Assembly: GCA_907165275.2 (NCBI GenBank)
Contig: OU015673.1
Span: 1,689,001-1,753,000, forward strand
Direction of reading: 5' to 3'
Length of the DNA: 64,000 bases
DNA from: Zygaena filipendulae
Lineage: Eukaryota; Arthropoda; Insecta; Lepidoptera; Zygaenidae
Shown: positions 21,001 through 36,000 of the stretch, piece by piece
Numbering within the stretch: the first letter of the stretch is position 1
How the letters are laid out: the number at the start of each line of letters is the position of its first letter
Program-made: the position numbers and the translations under genes
Notes under the pieces: generated by a model
Told to the model about the DNA's origin: nothing
The model's input: only the letters and a program-made list of their open reading frames with translations
Databases searched by the model: none

Positions 21001-24000
21001 ATTTATTATTAATCTACGTTAATGTTATGAATAGGTTAAGTTTGCATGTAGGAGACAATCCCCTCCCTCTCCCTCTAGTTTTCACGTAGGGTATGTTCCA
21101 TAAATAAATGAGAGCACTGGAAGGTATGAAGCCTTTCCTTTATAGTTTATAGTAAGTTATCCTGGTTACTGTTTAACACAGTCCAGGGGTCGCATTTTTG
21201 AATCGCTCGAATTACTTTTCGCACACGGAATTGCAAGATTCACGTGTGAATGCTTAAAAAATGTATAAGCATTCGCATGTGAATTCGCGATTTCGTGTGT
21301 GAAAGTAATTCGAGCGTTTCAAAAATAGGGCCCCAGTATACTGTCATCTATGTCATTTTCATGTCGTGCTGTCGACCAAACATTGACGACCGACCGACGC
21401 GGTTGACCAATCATTGGTCCAACGAATTTCTCAAATTCAAATATACTTTATTGCCCCAAAAGAGATAGTAAAACTCAGATAATTAAAAAGAAAAGACAGA
21501 GCAAAAGGCGGTTTTATTGCTAGAGTCAATCTTTTCAAGGCAATTTTAAGATGATAGAAAACTGTAGATAGAAACTAGAGGCGGGTGCTGGGTGCACAAC
21601 GTAATACATAATATATATTTCTCCTCAGTAAGACCACTGGTCAGTGATCAAAGAGTGTATAGCCACTATGTGGCAGTGGTCGCAGCTTAGTCATTCATAT
21701 ATATGGTTTTTAATAATTTTTGCCCACATTGCCAACTTGACAATCTATATTTGGGACTTTTTGCGGGATTTTAGCAGAAATGGACATCAGTCTTTGTTTT
21801 CCAAATTAGTTTATCGTGTGATTGTAGTGGATTTTGCATAATATTAGTAATCCATATTGATAATCAGTGTGCGGAAACTGTGAATTGAGATTAAATGGGG
21901 CGTTGGTCGTATTTTATTTCATTTTATTTATTTAACATAATCCAAAGCACTTGTCAACTTGTCTGGGCTTGCCTAAGGCCTTTTGCACATTATATGAACT
22001 TTTCTTATGTCAAGAAATTTCTAATTATTCTTCTTATTCTTATTTTTTCTAATTTCTTACTTTAAACATTTCTTACTATAAAAATTACTATGCGCGCGTC
22101 TTATCCGGCATTTCTTGTAATATGTGCGGTCCCATATAACAGCCGAAGACATTCTGATAATGTGCAAAAGGCCTAACTTTTGCATAACTTTAATATATTG
22201 TGTCTCGGCGATGCAGCTGCATCAAGAACATGCTCCGCGAGCTGCTCGCCGAGCGGCTGCACACGCCGGCGCTGTGCCGCGCGTACCTCGGGCGCATGTT
22301 CCGCGCGCGGCTCGCGGACCTGCCGCCGTGGGCCGGCGACGACGACGCCGCGCACTTCCTGCTGCGGCGCTGCCTGCTCATACACCTCGACGGCTACGAG
22401 GACAAAGTCAACGCGCTCGTCTACATGACGCAGAAGCTGTACGACTTCGTCGGCGGGAAGTGCAAGGTGAGATACGGCGCACGCTTATATACATGGGCAA
22501 TCCTACTAATATTATAAATTGCGAAAGTTTGTAAGTAAGTATGGATGGATGGATGGATGTTTGTTACTCTTTCATGCAAAAACTACTGAATGAATTTAAA
22601 TGAAACTTTACAATAATATAGCATACACATCAGATTAACACATAGGGTACTTTTTATCCCGGAATTCGCGCGGGAACTCCGATTTTACCGTGGCTGTTTT
22701 CGGATTTAAACTCGTGTTTCAACCCGAAAATGGCAGGCAAGTCGGGTTTAGTCCCAATGACCGGGTTGATCGCCCATTTATACACACTGTATAAAATGGT
22801 GATGGCCGAAGAAACAACAATCACAACATCTTAGGGGCCATTTAATGAGATGTAACTTAATTAGTTAAATGTCAATTAACATTAATTTATTAAACTTCTC
22901 TGATTGCGGCAGTTTTGTTTTAAAAATCTATACTTAACTAAGTAATCATTAAAGTCGACTCTGAGTGCGGCGGTAAGCTCAATAAGAACATAAGAATTTT
23001 TAGTTTAGTTGTACACCTAGAATTTCTTTTTGGCAATAAAAGGTTTTTTGTTGTTTTTTTTTTTGATATCAATGTGCACGTCGGGCGGCCGCAGGCGGAG
23101 GGCGCGGACTCGGTGATGGTGCAGGAGGTGCTGGTGGGCGGCCACCTGTACCTGCAGGTGCTGAAGGAGCGGCTGCAGAACATGCTCGCCATCTCCAAGC
23201 TGAACATGGTCAAGTACGCCGAGACCACCGGCAAGTCGGACATCAACTTCGTGAGTCACCTATGTATAATACTTACTAATATTATAAACTAGCTGAACCG
23301 CGTGGTTTCACGATTTTTTTTTTATGTCATAGGGGGCAAACGAGCAGCGGGGCTAAGATGCGCAACACGATAAAATTTTATCGAGTCATTTTATCGATTC
23401 TCGTCGATAAAACGATATAATAAATATATCGACGAGAATCGATAAAATGGCTCGATGACGCAATGACGCAAAAAAAATAGAATGGGCATGTTTTTAGTCC
23501 GTCTTGTAGATTATTAAAAAATATCGGACACGTATTTTTTCTTTTTTTACGTAATCAAAAAATAACGGCGATATATTGAGTTGAAATTTCGCGTGACGTC
23601 ACTATTCGGACAGTTTGTATGGCGGTTTTAGCGGTTAGTGACGTCACGACCCCCTCACCCTAAACTTTAATGCGCTTCATCTTTGTATATTTTAATTTAT
23701 TTGAAAAAGCAAAAATTACGTGTCTATTGTTTTTTTATTTTCTAACTGACGGACGGACTAATTAGAATTTAGATTTTCAAAAGTAGTCCACATCCCCATA
23801 ATGTGTGGTGTTTGCACCGGCTCGTGCGCAGGCCGAGCTGCAGTCCGTCCTGCGGCGCTCGGGCGGGCTGGAGGCGCGCATGGAGACGTTCCTCGCCACC
23901 GGCAACGCGCCCTCGCCCGACGTCAGCCTGCCGCAGCACAAGGGGCTCACCATCGTCGCCGAGAACATCAACCGGCTGCGATACATGTCGCATTTCAAGT

Positions 24001-27000
24001 GAGCGCATACTTATACATTATACAAACGTACATACGTTTTTTAATATACTTTTTTTATATTAAATATTTTGTTATATAAGGTGTGGCAAAATTAACTGCA
24101 AATATTTACAGGGTTGAAAGTTTACATCGTTATAAACATGTTCATAAAATAAAAAGAAAGAAAAAACTTAAAATTCAATTAATCAAAAAATAAATCAAAA
24201 AGAAAACAACCTTTGAAGGCGCTCGCCGCTCAATTGCTTTATACACACATCGCTTCGCGCCGGTACCTTAAGATTAATGACCTCGATTGACGCTCGATTG
24301 AGCAGACCAGCTGATGCATAACTCACTGTGTGCGTGGCGCGTACCTTGTACTCGTATTACGTTTATTAATAAGCTACGTGTTTAATGTTTTTTCTCTGAA
24401 TTTATTTTTCTCATATTCTGAAAACCTACTGAACTCACAATATATTTTTTTCGCTTATCTCGTTTATCATAACGTATACTTTCAGCCCTGTAAATATTTG
24501 CAGCTAATTTTGCCACACCTTGTATATCTTATCTTATCTAATATATATAAATCACGTGTCACGTTGTTTGTCCGCGATGGACTCCGAAATTACTGAACGG
24601 ATTTTAATAAAATTTTGTAACCATTCAAAAAATGGTCCAACTTAAAAGATAGGATAGTTTTTATCCCGGAATTCCCTCGGGAACTGAAGGACATAGAGTA
24701 CTTTTTTCCCGCAACCTCCGCGGGAACTCCGAAATTACCGCGGATGAAATCGCTGGGGACAGCTAGTTTAAATATATATAAATCACGTGTCACGTTGTTT
24801 GTCCGCGATGGACTCCGAAACTACTGAACGGATTTTGATAAAATTTTGTAACCATTTATAATATGGTCCAACTTAAAAGATAGGATAGTTTTTATTCCGG
24901 AATTCTCGCGGAAACTCTGGCACTAATGCGGGGAACAGCTAATCACCGTAAACTACTGTCAGGGGTACAAAGAAGGACGTAGAGTACTTTTTCCCGGAAT
25001 TCCCGCGGATGAAATCGCTGGGGACAGCTAGTCATATATATGTATATACCTATGTACATGTAATAAAATCGCCTCGGCCCGCCGTTAGGGCGCTGCACCG
25101 CGGCGCGTTCTTCATGGAGATGCGCACGACGGAGGCGCGCAAGCTGGCGGGCGAGGCGTGGGGCTTCGTGTGCCCCGTGCACACGCCCGACGGCGCGCCG
25201 TGCGGCCTGCTCAACCACCTCACCATGGACGCGCAGGTGAGCGCGCCCCGGGCGGGGCCGCGGGGGCTAGCTGGCCCCTCACCCGGGGGGCACGGCCCGA
25301 CTGAGCGTTCTGATTTCTGAGCGGAGAAACCTGAAAGACAATCAATCAATCAAATATTCTTTATTGTCACCAAAACACAAATATAAAAAAAAGAATTATG
25401 GTGGGAAATACAGGCAACAAAGGGCGGCCTTATTGCTTAAAAGCAATTTCTTCCCGGCAACCTGTACCTACTTAACTAGAAAGTTAAAAAAACAAAAAAA
25501 AAGTGAAAGTGAATTAAAATATATATGTAGCTTACTATACAAGTGATAAAAGAACACGTTGACTGAGTTGATACGAAACTAAGGAACGATTTTACGTGAC
25601 CACATTAATGACACAGAGAGTTTTGAGGGAGGGGGCGTTTTGGAGGGTCTAGTCCACAATAATGTTATTTATGTGAAGTTGTGTTAGTCTATCAAAAATT
25701 TAGCGTTTTATTGCATTTTATTTTGTTATAGTTTATTAGTAGTCTTACAATTGTTTGGTTTGCAATTGTTATTAACTTCACAGTGCCTTAGTTTTACTGT
25801 AATGCTGTGAACTTTTTGTGTTATAAATAAATAAATAAATAAATCTACCGAGGAAGGCTATAGGCTATATAACGTCACGCTACAATGAGAGCGGAGCAGC
25901 AATGAAAAATGTTGCAAAAACGGAAAAAAATATTCTTTTTGAGAGCTCTCACGTACGCGGCGTAAACGGTTAGGTGCGGAAAGGTTTTTTTAATACAGTT
26001 GCTCAAAAAGTGGCGTATTGCAGGGACGTTTAGCGTTCGGGAAGTGGGCTATTACATACTCGAGCTTTTTGTTTACCTTTCCCGAACTCGTGCGTTCTCT
26101 TTGCCAACTGTCAAAAATGGCGACACGACTTTGACACACTTTTTGCATTGCGAAACGTAGGTTTCGCATTACTAATACGACTAGCGCCATCTCTTGATCA
26201 CAGCTGGAACTTAGTTGAGTTTGTTGTGTTTTTGATATTTTATTAAATTGCTTAATTTTTTCGTAACTGTATTAAAAATAGTTGTTCAGTACACGTGCGG
26301 AACCGTCATTGCAACTAGTTCCGACTGTCAACCCTCACCTTCGGCTGCGCCTCGGCTCGGGTAGACATTTGTCGGAACTCTTTGCAATGACAGGCTTTCC
26401 GCACTTATAATGAAATATACTATTTTCATAAATTAACTCGGGTGATACCGCGGGGCACAGCTAGTCTATGTGTAAAGGTTTCACCCGCGGGCAAAAACAT
26501 CACATTAATAATATTCTATTTGAATAATTTGCGTATTTCACCCATAATTTATTTGAGTGATAATATTGGTTCACTCTCTAGAGAACTAGGAGGGTTGGAA
26601 TACTGCATATTTGATCAAGTAACGATTGTTTGTTACCTTCTATAATAATGTTGTCTTCGCTTGGTTCCAGGTGACGACGCCCCCAGACCCTGAGCTGATG
26701 GCGGGACTGGATAAGGTGCTAGCCGACTGCGGTGAGTCGATACGGGTGTAACTTGTGACATTGGCAGTTTTGACACTTTTATCCGATTTTGAACTTTATT
26801 ACTAGGGCAATAAGTTTCAATGATTGTCATAAATTAAATCTGCACTGCACTGGGATGAGCTAGATCGAAATGTATTGGGGTAGACTGGACTAGGCTTGGT
26901 GAAACTCAGCTGGTATGGGCTGAACTGTAAGATAAAAAGTTCGTCCTGTAGATTCATAAAAAATATTAGACACGTATTTTTCTTTTTTAGCATAAGCAAA

Positions 27001-30000
27001 AAATAACGGAAAGAACGTTGACGTCACAAGCAGGTAACAGTTTTTATCTGCATACATGACGTTACGAGCCCCCGGACTCCTAAATTTTAAAGCGCTTTAT
27101 TCAAATTAATAAAAATATACTTGGATATGTTTTCATTTATTTGAAAAAGCAAAATATACGTGTCTTTTATGTTAGGTAGCCTGTAAGATTATATAGTTTT
27201 TAAAATAAATAAATATTATACTAAGTATACTGTACATATATAACATCTGGTAAAATTACTTGCAAATATTTACAGGGCTGAAAGTATACGCTATAACAAA
27301 TAGGATAAGCGAAAAAATAATAAGTTTTCCATTTTAGTTAGTTTAGTAAGTTAGTTTTTCAGAATATGAAGAAAATAAATACACGTAGCTCACTAATACG
27401 TATAAAAGGCACGTGCCACGCTCTCAGCGAGCGAGGTCATTGATCTTAAGATACCGGCGCGCGGCGATGTGTGTGTAAAGCGATTGAGCGGCGAGCACCT
27501 TCAAGAAGTTTTCTCTTTGACTGAAAAAAAAATGAACAATATGTTTACAACGTTGTATACTTTCAACCCTGTAAATATTTGCAGTTAATTTTCTTCACAT
27601 CTTAATATATATAAATCACGTGTCACGTTGTTTGTCCGCGATGGCCTTCGAAACTACTGAACGGATTTTGATAAAATTTTGTAACCATTCATAAAATGGT
27701 CCAACTTAAAAGATAGGATAGTTTTTATCCCGGAATCCCCACGGAAACTCCAGAAATCAGGGGTACAAAGAAGGACATAGAGTACTTTTTCCCGGAATTC
27801 CCGCGGGAACTCCGACTCCGAAATTACCGCGGATGAAATCGCGGGGGACAGCTAGTGTTATATAAATCATCACATCCCCCCCCCGCCCCCCAGGCATGGA
27901 CGAGCCGGGCCGCGTGACGGAGCGCTCGTTCACGGCGCGCGACGCGTACTCGTACCCGGTGTTCGTGGACGGGCGGCTGGCGGGGCACGTGCCGCCGGCG
28001 CGGCTGCAGCGCGCCGCCGCGCGCCTGCGCTACCTCAAGTCGCGCGGCGAGCAAGTGCCGCCCACCGCCGAGATCGTCGTCGTGCCCAGGACCGAGGTGA
28101 GGCTGATGCCCAATACCCATGTTGAATAATTTTTTTTTTAGTCCGTCTTGTAGATTATGAAAAAATATTGGACACGTATTTTTTATTTTTTTACGTAATC
28201 GAAAAATAACGGCGATACATTGAGTTGAAATTTCGCGTGACGTCACTATCAGGACAGTTGTAAAACAGTTTGTATGGCGGTTGTAGCGGTTAATGACGTC
28301 ACGAGTTCCCAACCCTAAACTTTGATGCGCTTTGTATACCTACTTATGTTTATTTTCATTAATTTGAAAAAGCAAAAAACTACGGACGGGCGGCTGACGG
28401 ACTAATTAGAATTTTGATTTTCATACCCTGGAGAAGTACATACATTAGGCGTCTATTGGGCTGTGTGGTCACTGTGCTAACCTTACCCGGTCGGATCGAA
28501 CCCGAGGACTATTCATGGACTTTATCGGGAAATGGCATGTGAAAACCGTCCGTGTGCGCCGAGGCTAACAGAACCGCGGATATCTTTCTCTTCGTACATT
28601 ATACAATACTATAATCCTTTCTCTGTGGCACTACAATCCATTTCTGTTGTACTGCAATCACTTTTGTTTGATACTACAATCACTTTTGTTTAGTACTACA
28701 ATCACTTTTGTTTGGTACTACAATCACTTTTCTGTGGTGCTGCAATCACTTTTCTGTGATACTACAATAACTTTTGTGTGGTACTACAATCCTTTCTGTG
28801 ATACTACAATCTTTTTCTGTTGCACTACAACTCCTAATATGGTACTAGAATCCTTATAATCCTTTTTCTGTACAGTCATCTCTCTGTGGTACTACAATCC
28901 TTCCTCTGCTGTAGGTACTACAGTGTACCTGTGTGTGTGTGTGTGTGTGCCAGTATGTTGAGTAGTGTGTGATGTGGTGTGGTGTGGTGTGGTGTGTCGG
29001 CAGACGGCGGGCCAGTACCCGGGCGTGTTCGTGTTCACGACGGAGGGGCGGCTGATGCGGCCCGTCATCAACCTGGCGAGCGGCCAGCCCGAGCTGGTCG
29101 GCACCATGGAGCAGGTGTACCTGCACATCGCCGTCACGCAGGAAGACTTCGTCAATGGTCAGTCACCGTTGTTCAGTATTCGATTCTCGTCTCGAATATC
29201 TAAAAATAAATGTGTCTGTGTGTGTGTCAGGGGTGACTACACACGCGGAGCTGTCCCCGACCAGCATGCTCAGCAACCTGGCTCAGCTCGTGCCCATGCC
29301 GGACTGCAACCAGTCGCCCAGGTAACTACACACACCACACACGGCGCACCACACACCACACAATCTATACCCCACACCTCACACAGAACACAACCCACAC
29401 CCCACACCTCACACACCAAACATCAAATCCCACACCGCACACAGCACACAACCCACACACCACACACCAAAATCCCACACCTCATACCCTCATACACAAC
29501 AAATTCTTCACACGACTTGACTATCCATGTTTAATATCACAGCTAAAATTGCATGTTTTACAAAACTATTATCATAGCAAGTTCAATGTGAACGAGATAT
29601 TACGAACGTTTACGTGTTAAAACTCAAATAAAATATCTTGACCTTAAGTGTACTGTACTATGGAGAGTATTATTTCTCCGTAGTCCGTTTCAACGCAAAA
29701 CTGAACCGCATTACGGGCAAAGAGCGCATCATAACATCCGCTTCATCACCCCAGGAACATGTACCAGTGCCAGATGGCGAAGCAGACGATGGGCACCCCC
29801 ATCCACACGTGGCCCACCAACGCCGGCACCAAGATGTACCGGCTGCAGACGCCCGCCGCGCCGCTGTTCCGGCCCGCGCACCACGACCGCATGTCGCTCG
29901 ACGACTACCCGTGCGGGACCAACGCCATGGTCGCCGTCATCTCCTACACGGTGCGTGCCCGAGCGACCCTCCCCGCCCCCCCCCACATACACCCCCCACC

Positions 30001-33000
30001 CCGCCGCGCCGCTGTTCCGGCCCGCGCACCACGACCGCATGTCGCTCGACGACTACCCGTGCGGGACCAACGCCATGGTCGCCGTCATCTCCTACACGGT
30101 GCGTGCCCGAGCGACCCTCCCCCCCCCCCCCCACATACACCCCCCACCCCGCCGCGCCGCTGTTCCGGCCCGCGCACCACGACCGCATGTCGCTCGACGA
30201 CTACCCGTGCGGGACCAACGCCATGGTCGCCGTCATCTCCTACACGGTGCGTGCCCGAGCGACCCTCCCCGCCCCCCCCACATACACCCCCCACCCCGCC
30301 GCGCCGCTGTTCCGGCCCGCGCACCACGACCGCATGTCGCTCGACGACTACCCGTGCGGGACCAACGCCATGGTCGCCGTCATCTCCTACACGGTGCGTG
30401 CCCGAGCGACCCCCCCCCCCCCCCCCCACATACACCCCCCACCCCGCCGCGCCGCTGTTCCGGCCCGCGCACCACGACCGCATGTCGCTCGACGACTACC
30501 CGTGCGGGACCAACGCCATGGTCGCCGTCATCTCCTACACGGTGCGTGCCCGAGCGACCCTCCCCCCCCCTCACATGCACCCCTCCCCCGCCGCGCCGCT
30601 GTTCCGGCCCGCGCACCACGACCGCATGTCGCTCGACGACTACCCGTGCGGGACCAACGCCATGGTCGCCGTCATCTCCTACACGGTGCGTGCCCGAGCG
30701 ACCCTCCCCCCCCCCTCACATACACCCCTCCCCCCGCCGCGCCGCTGTTCCGGCCCGCGCACCACGACCGCATGTCGCTCGACGACTACCCGTGCGGGAC
30801 CAACGCCATGGTCGCCGTCATCTCCTACACGGTGCGTGCCCGAGCGACCCTCCCCCCCCCCTCACATACACCCCTCCCCCGCCGCGCCGCTGTTCCGGCC
30901 CGCGCACCACGACCGCATGTCGCTCGACGACTACCCGTGCGGGACCAACGCCATGGTCGCCGTCATCTCCTACACGGTGCGTGCCCGAGCGACCCTCCCC
31001 GCCCCCCCCACATACACCCCCCCCCCCGCCGCGCCGCTGTTCCGGCCCGCGCACCACGACCGCATGTCGCTCGACGACTACCCGTGCGGGACCAACGCCA
31101 TGGTCGCCGTCATCTCCTACACGGTGCGTGCCCGAGCGACCCTCCCCGCCCCCCCCACATACACCCCCCCCCCCGCCGCGCCGCTGTTCCGGCCCGCGCA
31201 CCACGACCGCATGTCGCTCGACGACTACCCGTGCGGGACCAACGCCATGGTCGCCGTCATCTCCTACACGGTGCGTGCCCGAGCGACCCTCCCCGCCCCC
31301 CCCACATACACCCCCCACCCCGCCGCGCCGCTGTTCCGGCCCGCGCACCACGACCGCATGTCGCTCGACGACTACCCGTGCGGGACCAACGCCATGGTCG
31401 CCGTCATCTCCTACACGGTGCGTGCCCGAGCGACCCTCCCCGCCCCCCCACATACACCCCTCCCCCCGCCGCGCCGCTGTCAATATCTAAAAGAAAACTT
31501 CTATTACTTCTCTCCTGCAGGGCTATGACATGGAGGACGCGATGGTGGTGAATAAGGCGTCCATCGAGCGCGGCTTCTGCGCTGGCACAGTGTACAAGTC
31601 CAACTTCGTGGAGCTGAAGGACGCGGCATCGCACTTCGGGCGCGACCCGAGCCGGCCCGAGCTGCGCGCGCACATCGACGACGACGGCCTGCCCGCGGTC
31701 GGCGCCAAGGTCGCGCCCGACGACCCCTTCTACTGGTCGGTAGCGAGATTGACTCACCGTGACACGCAACACAACACAATAAATATACAACACAACATAG
31801 TATAATACAAATACAACATAATAAATATACAACTCAAACATGCCACACTGTATACAACACAACACAGTACAATACAAATACAACACAATAGATATACAAC
31901 TCAAACATGCCACACTGTATACAACACAACACAGTACAATACAAATACAACACAATAGATATACAACACCAACGTGCCATGCTGTATACAACACAATACA
32001 GTACAATACAAATACAACACAATAGATATACAACACCAACGTGCCATGCTGTATACAACACAATACAGTACAATACAAATACAACACAATAGATATACAA
32101 CACCAACGTGCCATGCTGTATACAACACAATACAGTACAATACAAATACAACACAATAGATATACAACACCAACGTGCCATGCTGTATACAACACAATAC
32201 AGTACAATACAAATACAACACAATAAATATACAACACGAACGTGCCATTTCTTTATGTCATAGGGGGCAAACGGTCAAGTGGTACACCTGATGGTGAGTG
32301 ATTACCGCCGCCCATGGACATCTGCAGCACCAGAAGGCATGCAGGTGCGTTGCCGACCTGCAATGGGGGTGGGAGCTGGCTTTCAAGTGGGGCTGCCGGA
32401 ACACACCGTTAGGTGCTTGGCGACAGATTTGCAACTTGAAGGTGGAAGGCCATGCTGTATACAGCCAGCCAGTTCCCATCCCCATTCCAGGTCGGCAACG
32501 CACCTGCATGCCTTCTGGTGTTGCAGATGTCTATGGGCGGCGGTAATCACTTACCATCAGGTGTACCACTTGCCCGTTTGCCTCCTATGACATAAAAAAA
32601 AATACAACACAGTACAGTACAATACAAATACAACAAAATAAATATACAATACAAACGTGCCACACTGTATACAACACAACACAGTACAAGTTAGAAGAAG
32701 TACGCTTCAAATTGCGCTAGTATTGAATAGATCCAACTGATTGAACGTAGCAAATAATCCGTTGGGAGTTACCACTCGCGCTCAGAATATACTATGTGTT
32801 TTGCCTATAATTAGACGGAAAACTAAATGGGAAGTGTTTAGTTAGAGAGTTTTTGATAGTGATGAAGATCATAATATGTGGGCGTCCTAGCTAAAAGTAC
32901 CTACCAGTTCTCGGCATTTAGTTTCCGAGATATAAGCAGTTTTGTGAAGTGGTGAAAAAATTGCGTTCGCGATTTTGATTGATTATATATATAAATGCTC

Positions 33001-36000
33001 AATTTTCTTCAATTTCACATATCCTTATCTACAATAATATATAAAAATCAATGTAACAAGCAAGTAGCAGTGTGTTTTTTTATTTACACAAACTTTTAAA
33101 ATGCTAGTTTCAACTTTGAAATGTCTGTAAAAAAAAAACTGCTAGTTTTTGAATATTTTTTCAATCCTTACTATCAAAAGACTATATACTAGGGTATAGA
33201 GTCAAGACTAAAAAAGTAGGCAACATCCCTATTATGTGGGCGTCCTTGTAAAAAAGTACTAGTAGTAGGCTACTAGTACTTTTTTTACAAGGACGCCCAC
33301 ATAATAGGGATGTTGAAAAGTACTAGTAGTAGGCTACTAGTACTTTTTTTACAAGGACGCCCACATAATAGGGATGTTGCCTACTTTTGAAAATCAAAAT
33401 TCTAATTAGTCCGTCAGTTAGAAAACAAAAAAATAATAGACACGTATTTTTTGCTTTTTCAATTTAATGAAAATGAACATAGATAAAGTGCATTAAAGTT
33501 TAGGGTGAGGGGGTCGTGACGTCACTAACCGCTAAAACCGCCATACAAACTGTCAGAAGCGCCATACAAACCGCACCGAATTGTGACGTCACGCGAAATT
33601 TCAACTCAATGTATCTCTGTTATTTTTTGAGTACGTAAAAAAAAGAAAAAATACGTGTCCAATATTTTTTAATAATCTACAAGACGGACTAAAAAATAAA
33701 AATTAGTCAACATGCCCATTATTGTCATTGTCATTGTTGTCGTTGCGGTCGCAGCTACTACGACGTGGAGAACAGCAAGTTCGTGGTGTCGAAGTACAGC
33801 GGCAAGGAGCCGGCGGTGGTGGACTCGGTGCGGCTGTGCGGCGACTTCAGCGACAAGGCGCCCAAGAAGGCGTGCGTCATGCTGCGGATACAGGTGCGGC
33901 CGCACATTACGCACACGTTACATTTAGGGTTGCCACCTTTTTTTTGGAAAAAATATAGCATTTTTCCACAAACACATGCAAAAATATTACCTACCTAGTA
34001 CTTATAGGAAATGCAGGGAAAAAATAGTAGATACGTAGTGTGTTTGCGGACAGGTGGGACTCACCGCTGTTGCGGAGGTGGGTACACCTTCATGTAAATT
34101 AAAATTCAGCTTTGTTAAATACTAACCCTAGCATGTAAGACGATTGTTACTAACACTTCTATGGACTCAGGTCTGAAATAAATCTATATTAGTATTAGTA
34201 ATAAATTTTTAATCAATAAGTACGGGGCAGCATTTTTGACAGTTGTTTTGTTGCGTCCTATGCGTTTCGTTCTGAAATTCCCCGTGCTGCGCTGCGGGTG
34301 CGTTCCAGATCAGCTGTTAATATAAAAAGCGCGACTGATGAATCAGGGATAAAAATAAAGTATTTTTCGTAATATATAATTTTTCTGTAATATATAGTAA
34401 AATTTACATAATATAGTACGGGTGGCAACCCTAGTTACATTACACATTTGGACATCGATAAGCAATAACATATTAACCCATAAAATTAAGTTTTTGATAC
34501 AGAACGCTTTATCGAGAGTTACAGAACGTTTTTTTAATTATGTTTACATTGTTTAGATATCAACAAAATGTTGAACATTAAAAAATTTTGACAAAAACTG
34601 ACGCTATATAAATTATTTAAAAACACGATTTACTCAAAATTTCTCCAGTGTAGATTAACACACCATTGCTTATTTATCTATGTCCATTTATTGAAGAAAA
34701 AAACAGCAACAAATTGAAATCTATACTAATATTATAAAGAGCAAAAGTTTGTGTGTTTATGACGTTGTAGAGGGTAATCTCTGGATCTACTAAACCGATT
34801 TTGAAATTGTTTTCACTTATAGGAAGCTACAGTGATTTTGAGTGACATAGTGACATACGGTACTTTTTATCCCGGGATTCCCGCGGGAAATCTGAAATTA
34901 CCGCGGGTGAAACCGCGGGGGTCAGCTAGTATAATATTATCGTTGACATCATAAAATTTAAAACAATTAGAAATGATACAGTAACTTTGAAATTAGTGCG
35001 GATGAATCAATGGGAACACTTAGCGTGCTTATATTTATATCTACCAACTGTTTTTCCGCGGATTGCACAGGGAATTCCGGGATAACAAGTATCCTATGCC
35101 CGTCCCTGTGCCAATGACAATGTGTATGCAAAATTTTATCACTAGCGGTTGAGTATTCAAAGCGTTAAAAGGCAAAAGACAGAGTTACTTTCGCGTTTAT
35201 GTACATAATACTAGTTGTTCCCCGCGGTTTTACCCGCGTTAATTTCGAAGATCCCGCGAGAATTCCGGGAATAAAAGTACCCTATGTGTTATTCTGATGT
35301 ATAAGCTATATTATTGTAAAGTTTCATTTAAATCCATCCAGTAGTTTTTGCGTGAACGAGTAACAAACATCCATCAATCCATACAACTTACAAACTTTCG
35401 TGTTTATAATATTAGTAGAATAGCTGTGCCCCGCGGTTTCGCCCGTGGTAATTTCGGAGTTCCCGCGGGAATCCCGGAATAAACCGTTCAGCCGTTTTTG
35501 CGTGATTGAGTAACAAACATACAAACGTCCACACTTTCACATTTATAATATTAGTAGGATTACGATTGCCGTGACGAATGAATACGTGATTGTAACGTGT
35601 GTGTGTGTGTGTGTGCGTGTGTTCCGCCCCCCGCAGCGCAACGCCAGCGTGGGCGACAAGTTCGCGTCGCGCGCCGGCCAGAAGGGCATCCTGTCCCGGT
35701 GCTGGCCCGCCGAGGACATGCCCTTCACGGAGGCGGGCGTCGCGCCCGACATCCTGTTCAACCCGCACGGCTTCCCCTCGCGCATGACGATCGCCATGAT
35801 GATCGAGCTGATGGCCGGCAAGGCGGCCACGCTGCACGGCGACGTGAGTGCACAGAGATACAGAGACACAAAGATACAGATACACAGATACACAGAAATA
35901 CAAAAACACATGCCTACAGACACACAGATATACAGCGTCACATACTTACAAACACATAGACATACCAACACACAGCCACACAGACTTACGAACACAGACA

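Noticed and set aside
28600..28920. CRISPR-like regular repeats (also at 37.6-38.1 and 38.4-38.9 kb)
   Set aside because: Units are contiguous without unique spacers, in introns of a eukaryotic gene; they are minisatellites.
30085..31483. Long minus-strand Gly/Arg-rich frames (for example 30818-31483)
   Set aside because: Antisense shadow of the same GC-rich tandem array.
29638..31551. 637-aa and similar long plus-strand frames across 29.6-31.5 kb as a Pro/Arg-rich gene
   Set aside because: They are frame variants of the repeated POLR1B exon 14 junction; the conserved polymerase frame and splice sites explain the sequence.
31404..32237. 277-aa minus frame rich in YCVVLYT-type repeats
   Set aside because: It is a translation of the stop-free 67-bp satellite plus the antisense of exon 15.
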